From JAUIAS01 sp030425395 (lineage in GTDB: Bacteria > Pseudomonadota > Alphaproteobacteria > Rhodobacterales > Rhodobacteraceae), in assembly GCA_043553855.1 (NCBI GenBank), contig CP121336.1, positions 3,906,001-3,970,000 on the forward strand: 64,000 bases of DNA. Reading direction: 5' to 3'. Below the pieces are notes generated by a model, which made no database searches, was not told the origin of the DNA, and saw nothing but the letters and a program-made list of their open reading frames with translations. Made by a program: the position numbers and the translations under genes. Within the stretch, counting starts at the first letter, position 1; every line of letters starts with the position of its first letter. Shown piece by piece: positions 43,248 to 51,422 of this stretch.

Positions 43248-43926
43248 CGGAATATTCCTCGGACAATTCGCCCAGCTCGACCACATGATCGACAAAAACA
43301 CCGGCGCTGTGCACATCATTGGCCGCGATCCCCCCAAGAGGAACCACGCGCTCCGCCTCGGCGATCACACAGTCCGAGGCCATCGCCATAAGGGGGTTAA
43401 AGTTCTGAGCCGTGGCGACATAGACCAGATTGCCGAACGGATCGGCGCAATCGGCGTGGATCAAAGAGACATCCGCCCGCAGTGCCGATTCCACAAGATA
43501 GGGCACGCCAGCCATCTCGACGATCTGCTTGCCATGTGCCAGTTCGGTCCCAATCCCGATATCGCTCAGAACCGCGCCGATGCCTGCGCCGCCCGCGCGG
43601 ATGCGTTCGGCCAGAATGCCCTGCGCGTTGAACTCAACCTTGATGCGGCCCGCGTTCATCAAGGCGATCGCGTGGCTGTTCAAACCCAGATGCGTGGTGA
43701 TCAGACGCGCCACCTGCCCGCTTTGCAGCAGATGGTCGACGCCCATGCCCGGTTCGTTGGCGTCATTCTTGATCACCGTCAGATCGCGCGCGCCGTGCTC
43801 GACAAGCGCATGGATCAGGGTCATCGGTGTGCCCGGCACGCCAAAGCCGCCCACCATGACCGTATCGCCATCCTTGATACGCGCAATGGCGTCATGCAGG
43901 GGGCATCTTTTGTCGGGCAGCTTCAT
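43234..43926 (-). CDS. 3-oxoacid CoA-transferase, subunit A
   Basis: Alpha subunit of 230 residues. Motifs: GDTVMVGGFGVPGTPMTLIH near the N-terminus, KNDANEPGMGVDHLL, VEFNAQGILAERIRAGGAGI and VYVATAQNFNPLMAMASDCV, all standard for ScoA/AtoD-type proteins. With subunit B it transfers CoA from succinyl-CoA or acetyl-CoA to a beta-keto acid. The gene overlaps the aminotransferase stop by 4 bp (ATGA), which links CoA activation directly to transamination and suggests that the aminotransferase product is the keto acid that is activated. Confidence 0.94.
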   Translation of the reverse strand: MKLPDKRCPLHDAIARIKDGDTVMVGGFGVPGTPMTLIHALVEHGARDLTVIKNDANEPGMGVDHLLQSGQVARLITTHLGLNSHAIALMNAGRIKVEFNAQGILAERIRAGGAGIGAVLSDIGIGTELAHGKQIVEMAGVPYLVESALRADVSLIHADCADPFGNLVYVATAQNFNPLMAMASDCVIAEAERVVPLGGIAANDVHSAGVFVDHVVELGELSEEYSVVQR

Positions 43927-45275
43927 GCCGCGGCCCCGACCGGCAATCCGGTCTCATCCGCAAAAGCATCCAGCGCGTCGCGCAGGATCACCATCATTTC
44001 GGATATCTGATCGCGGGTGATGATCAGAGGAGGTGCGATCAGGAAGTGATCGCCCTTTGTCCCGCCGCGTGTGCGCCGCGAATAGATAATCAATCCGCGT
44101 GCATACGCCAGTTCGACAAGCCGGTCATAGGCATTCAACGCGGGATCAAGCGGTTCCATCGTGGCCCGGTCGGCCACGAATTCGAACGCCGTCAGCAGCC
44201 CCTTGCCGCGCACATCGCCGATAAACGGATAGCGCTCCATCAAGGCACGCAGTTCCCCCATCAGAACATCGCCCATCACAGCCGCGTTCTCGATCAGGTT
44301 CTGGTCCTCCATCTCTTCGAGCACGGCAAGACCCGCAGCACAGGCCAGCGGATTACCCGCATATGTGAACCCATGCGCAAACCCGCCCGCGTCCAGAACC
44401 GGATCGACCAGCCGCGCGCCCGCGATGATCGCCCCCAAAGGCGCATAGCCCGCACCAAAGCCCTTGGACATCGCAACGATGTCGGGCACGATCCCCCAAT
44501 GTTCGGCGGCCAGAAACTTGCCCGTCCGGCCCGCCCCGGTCATGACCTCGTCATAGATCAGCAAGACCCCGTATTCATCGCAAATTTCGCGCACACGCCC
44601 GTAATAGCTGTCGGGCGCAACCAAAGCCCCCGTTGACGCCCCGCCAACCGGCTCCATCACGAAAGCAAGAACGTTTTCAGGACCTTCCGCGACGATCTTG
44701 TCGCGCAAGAGTTCCGCGTATTTCAACCCGCGTTCATCTTCGCTCAGGTTATCGCGATCCAGATAAGTGGCCGGAGACGCGACCTTGGGCATCCCCTCCA
44801 TCATTGGCGCAAATGGTTCGCGCAATGGGTCATAGCCGGTCAGATCCAGTGCCCCGAAGGTGCAACCGTGATAGGATGGAAAGCGTGAAATGACCCTGTG
44901 GCGTGTGCCCTGCCCCTGGGTCAGCGCATATTGGCGCGCAAGCTTGACCGCGCTTTCCACCGCCTCGGACCCACCGGACACAAAGAACACCCGGTCCAGC
45001 CCGTCAGGCGTCATCGCGACGGTCTTGGCCGCGAGATCTTCGGAAGGATGGGTGCGGAAATGCAGGCGGTAGCCAAAGGTGGCCTTGTCCATCTGGGCCT
45101 TCATCTTGGCCAGAACCCGTGGGTTCGAATGGCCGATGTTGGACACCATCGCACCGGACGACCCGTCGATATAGCGTTTGCCCATCTCGTCGAACAGGTA
45201 GATGCCTTCGCCCCGGTCTAGAAACGGGCGCGGGTTGCGGGTTTGGTAAAACAGATAAGAGGGCGCGTCGGTCAC
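43923..45275 (-). CDS. Class III aminotransferase
   Basis: PLP-dependent omega-amino/beta-amino acid transaminase family protein, 450 residues. Motifs: YIDGSSGAMVSNIGHSNPRV, VFFVSGGSEAVESAVKLARQ, VLLIYDEVMTGAGRTGKFLA (Asp binding the PLP ring) and DIVAMSKGFGAGYAPLGAII with the Schiff-base Lys. It starts with GTG overlapping the ATPase stop (GTGA) and overlaps scoA by 4 bp. Substrate is not readable from motifs; the coupled 3-oxoacid CoA-transferase favours an amine whose keto product is a 3-oxo acid. Beta-alanine, taurine and 4-aminobutyrate transaminases are other members of the fold. Confidence 0.9.
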   Translation of the reverse strand: MTDAPSYLFYQTRNPRPFLDRGEGIYLFDEMGKRYIDGSSGAMVSNIGHSNPRVLAKMKAQMDKATFGYRLHFRTHPSEDLAAKTVAMTPDGLDRVFFVSGGSEAVESAVKLARQYALTQGQGTRHRVISRFPSYHGCTFGALDLTGYDPLREPFAPMMEGMPKVASPATYLDRDNLSEDERGLKYAELLRDKIVAEGPENVLAFVMEPVGGASTGALVAPDSYYGRVREICDEYGVLLIYDEVMTGAGRTGKFLAAEHWGIVPDIVAMSKGFGAGYAPLGAIIAGARLVDPVLDAGGFAHGFTYAGNPLACAAGLAVLEEMEDQNLIENAAVMGDVLMGELRALMERYPFIGDVRGKGLLTAFEFVADRATMEPLDPALNAYDRLVELAYARGLIIYSRRTRGGTKGDHFLIAPPLIITRDQISEMMVILRDALDAFADETGLPVGAAA

Positions 45276-46042
45276 TTGGCACCTGCCAGATGTGTGCGCA
45301 GGAATTCGCGCGTGCGGTCTTTGCTCGGGTTGCGGAACACCACATCGGGCGGGCCTTCCTCAACCACAACACCCTGATCCATGAACAGAACCCGGTCGCA
45401 AACCGATGCGGCAAAGTCCATCTCGTGGGTGACGATGATCATGGTCATGTGCTCTTCGGCGAGCTTTTTCATGACCTGATTGACCTCATCCACCAATTCT
45501 GGATCAAGGGCGGATGTCGCTTCGTCAAAGAGCATCAGCTTGGGCTTCATCGCCAGCGCACGCGCGATGGCCACCCTCTGTTTCTGCCCGCCTGACAGCC
45601 GGGAAGGATAATAATCCATCCGGTCCAGCATACCGACCTTTTCGAGCTGTTCCTCGGCGAGCTTGTCGGCCTCGTCATTGCTCAGCCCCTTGAGCATCTT
45701 GGGGGCCATCGTGACGTTTTCGCGCGCGGTCATATGGGGAAACAGGTTAAAGTGCTGGAACACCATCCCGACCTGTTGCCGCATCGCGTTAATGTGGGCC
45801 TCATACTGGCGATGCGGGAGGGTCTTGTTGACCTGTACCCCATCCAGCCAGACTTCCCCACCTGTCAGAGGATCAAGATCGTTTATCGCCCGCAAAAGCG
45901 TGGATTTTCCGGATCCTGACGGGCCGATAATGGCGACGATCTGGCCCCGCGCCACGTTGAGGCTGATATCCTTGAGCACCTCAAGTTTGCCAAAGGATTT
46001 CTGGGCGTGTCGGATCTGAACAAATTCGGGATTGTCGGTCAT
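45272..46042 (-). CDS. Polar amino acid ABC transporter ATP-binding protein
   Basis: ATPase of a GlnQ/HisP-type importer, 256 residues. Walker A IIGPSGSGKSTLLRAINDLD near 38, Q-loop MVFQHFNLFPHMTARENVTM, signature LSGGQKQRVAIARALAMKP, Walker B LMLFDEATSALDPELVDEV and H-loop IIVTHEMDFAASVCDRVLFM are all intact. Start placed at the ATG at 46042 (TDNPEFVQIRHAQKSFG); an earlier in-frame start would overlap the upstream permease gene. It sits between the permease and the aminotransferase, overlapping the latter by 4 bp. Confidence 0.94.
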   Translation of the reverse strand: MTDNPEFVQIRHAQKSFGKLEVLKDISLNVARGQIVAIIGPSGSGKSTLLRAINDLDPLTGGEVWLDGVQVNKTLPHRQYEAHINAMRQQVGMVFQHFNLFPHMTARENVTMAPKMLKGLSNDEADKLAEEQLEKVGMLDRMDYYPSRLSGGQKQRVAIARALAMKPKLMLFDEATSALDPELVDEVNQVMKKLAEEHMTMIIVTHEMDFAASVCDRVLFMDQGVVVEEGPPDVVFRNPSKDRTREFLRTHLAGAK

Positions 46043-46058
46043 TGCCAGGGCTCCTGGA

Positions 46059-46715
46059 TCAGCGAGAGATTGAGATGCGGCGTTCGATCTTGCGCTGCAC
46101 CCATTCCATGCAAAGGTTGATGACATAGTAGAAGGCCGCAGCCAGGATATAGAATTCGAAGGGACGATAGGTCTTGCCGATCACCCGCTGGGCCGACAGC
46201 GTCAATTCGCTGACGCCAATGACAGAGACCAACGCGCTATCCTTGAGAAGGGCAATCATGTTGTTGCCGATCGGCGGGATCACGGCGCGCACAGCCTGCG
46301 GGATCACCACCTTGCGCAGCGCCTGCGACCGGCTGAGCCCCACTGTCCGCGCGGCTTCCATCTGACCCTTGTCCACCGACAGGATCGCCGTCTGGATCAG
46401 TTCGGAGTTATAGACCGCAAAGTGCAGGCCCAACCCGATCACCCCTGCGACAAAGGCCGGCAGGTCGATCCCGATCTGCACGAGGCCGAAATAAATCAGG
46501 AACAATTGCAGCAAAAGCGGAGTGCCCATGAACATCCATTCAATCAGGCGAAACGGCTGGCGAATGATCCACGGCGCATAAAGGGCGATCACTGCAAACA
46601 GGATACCGCCGAAAAAGCTCAGGATCGCCGCCGCGATCGTGATCCCGATGGTCCATGCACATCCCAGCAGGATGATATCGAGGTATTTCGGAATTATCGT
46701 GAAATCGAGACCCAT
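46059..46715 (-). CDS. Polar amino acid ABC transporter permease (first of pair)
   Basis: HisM/GlnP-type inner-membrane permease, 218 residues with about five helices (beginning IILLGCAWTIGITIAAAILS). The conserved cytoplasmic loop is MEAARTVGLSRSQALRKVVI, followed by PQAVRAVIPPIGNNMIALLK and SALVSVIGVSELTLSAQRVI, standard for the family. It lies 18 bp after the other permease and 16 bp before the ATPase. Both permeases should form the heterodimeric channel. Confidence 0.93.
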   Translation of the reverse strand: MGLDFTIIPKYLDIILLGCAWTIGITIAAAILSFFGGILFAVIALYAPWIIRQPFRLIEWMFMGTPLLLQLFLIYFGLVQIGIDLPAFVAGVIGLGLHFAVYNSELIQTAILSVDKGQMEAARTVGLSRSQALRKVVIPQAVRAVIPPIGNNMIALLKDSALVSVIGVSELTLSAQRVIGKTYRPFEFYILAAAFYYVINLCMEWVQRKIERRISISR

Positions 46716-46733
46716 AAGGTTTCCCTTTGCCGA

Positions 46734-47381
46734 TCAGTTGATCTGAACTTTGCGGTCCAGCCAGGCAACGCCCCTGCCGACCACATAGATGATGACCATG
46801 TAGAGAACCCCTGCGAGCAGGAACATCTCGAACGGTTTGTAGGTCGAACCGATATACCGCTGCGCTGTATAGGTCAGTTCGATCACCGAGATCGCGGCCA
46901 CCAGCGCGGTCGCCTTGATCAGCATATTCAGGTTGACGCCAAGCGGGCGCACCATGAGCCGCGCAGCCTGTGGCAGAATGATGCGATACATCGCCTGCCA
47001 TTGGCTCAGCCCCAGTGTGCGGGCCGCTTCGCGCTGGCCATTGTCGATGGAAATGATCGCGCCGCGAATGGTTTCCGTCATGTATGCGCCAGCGTTGATG
47101 CCCAGCCCGATCACGCCCGCTTCGAACGCATCAAGTTGGATGCCGATCTGCGGCCCGCCAAAATACAGGATGAACAACTGGATCAGCGCGGGCGTGCCGC
47201 GAAAGACGCTGACATAAGCCGCCCCGATAAAGCGCACCAGTGCAAAGCGTGACAAGCGCGCCGCCGCCCCGGCCGTGCCGCAGATCAGCCCAAGGATCGC
47301 GGTCAGAACAGAGAGCTGTATGGTGACCCACGCCGCCTCAAGGAAAAACGGATAGACCTTGAGCATCAGATCAATGTCCAT
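46734..47381 (-). CDS. Polar amino acid ABC transporter permease (second of pair)
   Basis: HisQ/GlnP-type permease, 215 residues (VYPFFLEAAWVTIQLSVLTA at the first helix). Family loop: REAARTLGLSQWQAMYRIIL then PQAARLMVRPLGVNLNMLIK and ATALVAAISVIELTYTAQRY. GGAGAT precedes the ATG at 47381; a longer start lacks coding character. A 220-bp gap separates it from the binding-protein gene upstream; this gap holds GC-rich short inverted repeats but no T-run, and may serve to lower expression of the permeases relative to the binding protein. Confidence 0.92.
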   Translation of the reverse strand: MDIDLMLKVYPFFLEAAWVTIQLSVLTAILGLICGTAGAAARLSRFALVRFIGAAYVSVFRGTPALIQLFILYFGGPQIGIQLDAFEAGVIGLGINAGAYMTETIRGAIISIDNGQREAARTLGLSQWQAMYRIILPQAARLMVRPLGVNLNMLIKATALVAAISVIELTYTAQRYIGSTYKPFEMFLLAGVLYMVIIYVVGRGVAWLDRKVQIN

Positions 47382-47601
47382 GGTTTGGATCTCCTGGAAA
47401 AGCGGGATTACCTGCGGGTGAAGCGTGGTGGACAAAAAGGCGCGCGAGCCTGTGAACAGACGTGCAGATCGGCGTGCCGCTGGCAATGGGGTTCGGGGTT
47501 TGATCTCATCTCGGGACCGCGCGGCCCGTTGCCCTGCAACAAGCCACGCAGCACCGGGAGACCCAGCCCCACCGCACCATCGGAGCGGTAGGAATAGTCA
47601 C

Positions 47602-48378
47602 TTAGCGGATGTCGGCACCGATCCACTTTTCGGCCAGCATCAGATAGGTGCCGTCTTCCATCATGGAATCGAGCGCTGCCTGCATTTCCTTGGCCAGCAT
47701 CGGATTGCCTTCACGGATCGCAATCCCCGCGCCGAAAGGTGCTGTGCCGGGATCGTCAAACATCGCGAATTCCTGACCCTTGGCGGTCATGGCGAGAATG
47801 GCCGCGATGGAATCGTTCACGATCGCATCAACGCGGCCGTTTTCGAGCTCAAGCAGCAATTCCGGCAGCCCCTTGTAGGTGCTGATGTTATAGCCCTTTT
47901 CACGGGCCCAATCTTCGTGGGTTTCGCCCAGGGTCAGACCAACCTTCTTGCCATCCAGATCGGCGAGGCTTTTGATGTCGGAACCGGGCTTGGTGAAGAT
48001 CGCACGCTTGTCCGAATAGTAGGGACCGACAAAATCGACGACTTCGTCACGCTCTGCGGTGATGGTCATGGACCCCACGATTGCATCATATTTGTTGGCC
48101 AGAAGACCGCCAATGATCCCGTCCCACGCAGTGGTCACGATCTCTGCTTCCATCCCCATGCGCTTGGCAATCTCGGTGCCCACGGCCGGATCGAAACCGA
48201 CAACCTGGTTTTCGTCGTTCACAAAGTTGAACGGAGGATAGGCACCCGACATCGCGATGCGGATCGTGCCCTTTTCCTTGAGGGTTTCAAGCTCATCGGC
48301 AACGGCCGCACCGAATCCGGCAACGGCGAATCCTGCGGCAACAACGGCTGTTTTCAGGATCGTACGGCGAAATATCAT
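47602..48378 (-). CDS. Polar amino acid ABC transporter substrate-binding protein
   Basis: Periplasmic binding protein of family 3, 258 residues. Signal peptide RRTILKTAVVAAGFAVAGFG ending before ADELETLKEKG. The ligand-domain start GTIRIAMSGAYPPFNFVNDE and the signature NQVVGFDPAVGTEIAKRMGM are typical. YDAIVGSMTITAERDEVVDF and LENGRVDAIVNDSIA also match. Start at ATG 48378, with GGAG upstream; ATG 48390 is an alternative. First gene of the ten-gene operon and divergent from the LysR gene, which probably controls it. Confidence 0.93.
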   Translation of the reverse strand: MIFRRTILKTAVVAAGFAVAGFGAAVADELETLKEKGTIRIAMSGAYPPFNFVNDENQVVGFDPAVGTEIAKRMGMEAEIVTTAWDGIIGGLLANKYDAIVGSMTITAERDEVVDFVGPYYSDKRAIFTKPGSDIKSLADLDGKKVGLTLGETHEDWAREKGYNISTYKGLPELLLELENGRVDAIVNDSIAAILAMTAKGQEFAMFDDPGTAPFGAGIAIREGNPMLAKEMQAALDSMMEDGTYLMLAEKWIGADIR

Positions 48379-48519
48379 ATTGGTCTCCATGTTGGTTATG
48401 CGGTGCAGGGTCTGGACCCGAACAGACACGGGTTTTTTGCCCCGGTTGTGGGAAAAGTCTTGCATGACCCCGGGCATTTGCCAAATAAATATAAGAGATC
48501 ATAAATATAGACAAAATCT
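48379..48519. promoter_or_regulatory. Divergent promoter of amino acid operon and LysR gene, with direct repeat
   Basis: A 141-bp region, AT-rich near the LysR end. ATAAATATA occurs at 48485-48493 and again at 48501-48509, a 16-bp period. LysR proteins usually bind T-N11-A interrupted palindromes near such divergent starts; the repeat may include the LysR promoter -10 elements or be a binding site. Both readings are inference. Confidence 0.5.
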
Positions 48520-49479
48520 ATGCAGCCTCATCATCGTCGCCGTTTTCCCTGGAACCTGGATTGGAACCTTTTGCGCACCTTCATGGTGGTTGTGGAACAG
48601 CGCGGGATTTCAAAGGCGGCAGAGTTCCTTGGCCTCAAGCAACCCACGGTTTCCGCCGCTCTCAAGCGGTTGGAACAGGCCATCGACAAGACGTTGATCG
48701 TGCGCAAACCCAATGAATTCACCATTACCCGCGCCGGTCAGGCGCTGTATACCGAATGCGCAACGATCTTTGGCACCGTATCGCAAATTCCCGCCATCGT
48801 GGACGAGGACAACACCGACCTTCGCGGCCATCTGACCATTGCCATCACCAGTTCGGTGATCTCTGAACATTTCGACGATTTTCTCAACCGGTTCTCAAAC
48901 ACGCACCCCAACGTAACCTATTCCTTTTCGGTCTTCGAAAGCGCCGAAGTGGAAAGCATGGTTGCCCAGAACCGGGCCAGTTTCGGTATTTGCCTTTTGG
49001 CAAAGATCCCCCAGAACCTGAACCGGATGGTGCTCTATCGTGAATATTTCGGTCTTTATTGCGGAGCGCGCCACCCGCTGTTTTCCGCGCGTGATATTCA
49101 GCCCGAAGACCTCGCGGGGGATGCCTTTGTCGCCTTCCAGACCGAAGCGCAGGGCGGCCCCCTTGAGGCGATCTCGATGCTGCGCGCGCGGCTCAAGCTG
49201 TCGCACAACTGGCGCGGGGTGTCGTCAAGCCTGAATGAAATCCGCCGCATGATCATGGCCAATATCGGGATCGGTGCCTTGCCGATCCACGTGGCCCAAC
49301 AGGATGTGGACGCGGGACATATTCGCCAGCTTCCACCCTATGAGGGTCTGCCGTTGTTCAGCATCTATCTGATCAGCAACCCGGCCCGACGCTGGTCCGA
49401 GGCTGAAAGCACCTTTCTCACCGCGATCGAAGCCGATCTATCGCGTATCGGACTTGATGAACGCACCTATGGGCCCTGA
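48520..49479 (+). CDS. LysR-family transcriptional regulator
   Basis: Transcription regulator of 319 residues. The winged HTH lies at about 12-70 (NLLRTFMVVVEQRGISKAAE and FLGLKQPTVSAALKRLEQAI). The effector domain begins near 100 (LRGHLTIAITSSVISEHFDD) and includes NIGIGALPIHVAQQDVDAGH. It starts 141 bp from, and divergent to, the amino acid importer operon, so it is probably the activator of that operon in response to the substrate or a breakdown product. The start has no good ribosome site; the ATG was chosen since it begins the normal N-terminus. Its stop lies in a 13-bp tandem duplication. Confidence 0.93.
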   Translation: MQPHHRRRFPWNLDWNLLRTFMVVVEQRGISKAAEFLGLKQPTVSAALKRLEQAIDKTLIVRKPNEFTITRAGQALYTECATIFGTVSQIPAIVDEDNTDLRGHLTIAITSSVISEHFDDFLNRFSNTHPNVTYSFSVFESAEVESMVAQNRASFGICLLAKIPQNLNRMVLYREYFGLYCGARHPLFSARDIQPEDLAGDAFVAFQTEAQGGPLEAISMLRARLKLSHNWRGVSSSLNEIRRMIMANIGIGALPIHVAQQDVDAGHIRQLPPYEGLPLFSIYLISNPARRWSEAESTFLTAIEADLSRIGLDERTYGP

Positions 49480-49495
49480 CGCTGGGCCCTGACGC
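49470..49495 (+). repeat. 13-bp tandem duplication at the LysR stop
   Basis: TGGGCCCTGACGC occurs twice head to tail (49470-49482 and 49483-49495). The first copy carries the stop codon of the LysR gene; the second lies in the short gap before the convergent MBL gene's stop. Looks like a recent slippage duplication. Confidence 0.8.
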
Positions 49496-49500
49496 GCCGA

Positions 49501-50427
49501 TCAATCCGGTGTTTCCTGCACCTCAAGTTGCCAGGCATCGCCCACCGTAATGATCCGGCCCCAGTTGGGTTCGCGAAAATGCGTGCCAAAGACCATCACC
49601 GGCCCATCCGCAAAGCGGCGCAGGAACGCACGGCGGGTGTCTTGCGCGCGGGCCACGTCGTGATCGAACTTGCTGGCCACATGGGGCATCGCGCATTGGA
49701 TCGGATGGTGCATCAGATCACCGGTGATCACCGCGTGATCCTCACCTGACCGGATCGACACGCTGACATGACCCGGCGTGTGGCCCGGTGTTGGAAACAG
49801 GGACACTTCCGGGCAGAGTTCATGTGTATCCTCGACCAACTCATGCAGACCGGCGTCAATGATCGGCTGCACGGAATCGGCATTCACGGCGGATTGTTCC
49901 ATCACGTTGGCAAATACCTCGGGCGTGATATCGCCTTCGCGTGCGCCGGTGATCTCTTGCGACCAATGCGCCCATTCATCCTTGCCAAACAGGTAACGCG
50001 CATTGGTAAACGTGGGCACCCATTCACCATCGACAAGGCGCGTGTTCCAGCCCACGTGATCCACGTGCAGATGGGTGCACAACACGATGTCGATGCTTTC
50101 GGGCAGATAGCCGGACGCGGCCAAATCATCAAGAAACCGGGTCTGCAAGCCGTTCCAGTTCTCCTGCTTGCGCGCCTTGTCATTGCCGATGCAGGTATCG
50201 ACGATAATCCGCAGTTCGGGTGTTTCGATGACAAAAGCCTGAATGCAGGACTTCAGCTTGCCGTCTTCGGTGGCAAAATGGGGACGCAGCCAAGATTGTT
50301 CGATGACCTGTTCCGGTGTCAGATTCTGATATCCCCAGTGGGGCAGTTTCTCGCTCGCCAGTTCAACGATGCGGGTCAGTTTCACATCCCCGACGCGCCA
50401 GCTTGTGTATCCCTTTGGTCTTTGCAT
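49501..50427 (-). CDS. MBL-fold metallo-hydrolase
   Basis: A 308-residue metallo-beta-lactamase-fold hydrolase. Metal motif HLHVDHVGW in IVLCTHLHVDHVGWNTRLVD, further ligands in LFPTPGHTPGHVSVSIRSG and AVITGDLMHHPIQCAMPHVA, and C-terminal MVFGTHFREPNWGRII. The group includes lactonases, ester hydrolases and sulfur or phosphonate enzymes; substrate unknown. GGGAGAGATC precedes the ATG at 50427. Its first 46 bases lie within the end of the kinase gene, so it is coupled to the kinase/lyase pair. Confidence 0.88.
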   Translation of the reverse strand: MQRPKGYTSWRVGDVKLTRIVELASEKLPHWGYQNLTPEQVIEQSWLRPHFATEDGKLKSCIQAFVIETPELRIIVDTCIGNDKARKQENWNGLQTRFLDDLAASGYLPESIDIVLCTHLHVDHVGWNTRLVDGEWVPTFTNARYLFGKDEWAHWSQEITGAREGDITPEVFANVMEQSAVNADSVQPIIDAGLHELVEDTHELCPEVSLFPTPGHTPGHVSVSIRSGEDHAVITGDLMHHPIQCAMPHVASKFDHDVARAQDTRRAFLRRFADGPVMVFGTHFREPNWGRIITVGDAWQLEVQETPD

Positions 50428-51422
50428 GATCTCTCCCACCTGTCATTGCCCGCCCGAACCGGGTTCGCGGTCAAAGGCTGCTTAGCCCCCGCATCCAGAT
50501 ATTGCGTGGCACACTCGCGCGCCGCCGCGATCAGCCGGGCGTTTCGCGCGGCACCGTCCGGCTCATTCATCCGCGTTATATTCCAACCCACATAGGTCGC
50601 TGCCCGCAGCGCCATAAACAGTGTCAGCGCGCCCGTATGCAACGGCCTGACGGAATGATAGCCCGCAATCAGCGCCGATTGAAAGCGCGCAAAATTCCGG
50701 CTCGCCCGATGTTTGACAAGTGCTGTGGCGACGTCAAACAGACGAAACCCGAACCCGCCGTCGTCAAAGTCGATGAACCGCAATCTTGCCCCGTCAACCA
50801 AGACATTGGCTGGCACAAGATCGGCGTGGATCAGGCCATAGTCCAACCCCGGTGCACGCCGTTCCAGATCCCGCGCCGCCCGGTCCCGGAATTCCGCAAA
50901 AAGGGTCTTCTCTGCGCCGCTTAGCGCCGGATTGTCCCAGAAGCGATCCCACAATGGGGCATCCCCCAATAGCCCGTCCAGATCCCAATGAACCCGGTCA
51001 AATCCGGCCAGCGGTGCCCAAGCATCACATGCCATGTGCAGACGCGCCATATCCTGACCGAGGGTGCGGAAAACACGGGTCTGATCTTCGGGCGGCAGCG
51101 CCTCCAACGCGTCCTCCATCGTGGCACCCGGCAACCAGGTCAGAACATCCACTTGCACGCCGTTTACATGATGCAACATCTTCCCGTCGCGCGCCGGGAT
51201 CGGTGCTGGCACGCTGATCCCCGCCCGTGCGACCATGGCCATCCACGCCAGTTCCGATATCAACTGTGCGTTGCTGCGATACCCCTTGCGATGAAGCCGC
51301 AGGGCAGCCTGCGTGCCCCCTGAAACGAGTTCAAACACCGCATTTTCCCGCGCCGCGACCAACCGCAAGGACGCACCTTCAAACCCCCAATGGCCCAGAG
51401 CCCGTCGCGCGATATCCATCAT
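50382..51422 (-). CDS. Phosphotransferase (APH family), hydroxylysine kinase-like
   Basis: A 346-residue kinase-fold protein of the aminoglycoside/choline phosphotransferase group. The catalytic loop is LIHADLVPANVLVDG (HxDxxxxN) and the metal-binding segment RFIDFDDGGFGFRLFDVATA. The N-lobe has VFELVSGGTQAALRLHRKGY. It overlaps the class III lyase gene by 4 bp (ATGA). That lyase resembles AGXT2L-type phospho-lyases, whose partner in mammals is the APH-family hydroxylysine kinase; this pairing is the ground for the name. It is not an antibiotic-resistance gene on present evidence. Choline or ethanolamine-like kinases remain possible. Confidence 0.8.
   Translation of the reverse strand: MMDIARRALGHWGFEGASLRLVAARENAVFELVSGGTQAALRLHRKGYRSNAQLISELAWMAMVARAGISVPAPIPARDGKMLHHVNGVQVDVLTWLPGATMEDALEALPPEDQTRVFRTLGQDMARLHMACDAWAPLAGFDRVHWDLDGLLGDAPLWDRFWDNPALSGAEKTLFAEFRDRAARDLERRAPGLDYGLIHADLVPANVLVDGARLRFIDFDDGGFGFRLFDVATALVKHRASRNFARFQSALIAGYHSVRPLHTGALTLFMALRAATYVGWNITRMNEPDGAARNARLIAAARECATQYLDAGAKQPLTANPVRAGNDRWERSCKDQRDTQAGASGM

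Noticed and set aside
50382..51422. Aminoglycoside resistance gene
   Set aside because: The APH fold is shared by many metabolite kinases; overlap with an AGXT2L-like lyase and presence in a catabolic block argue for a metabolic kinase.
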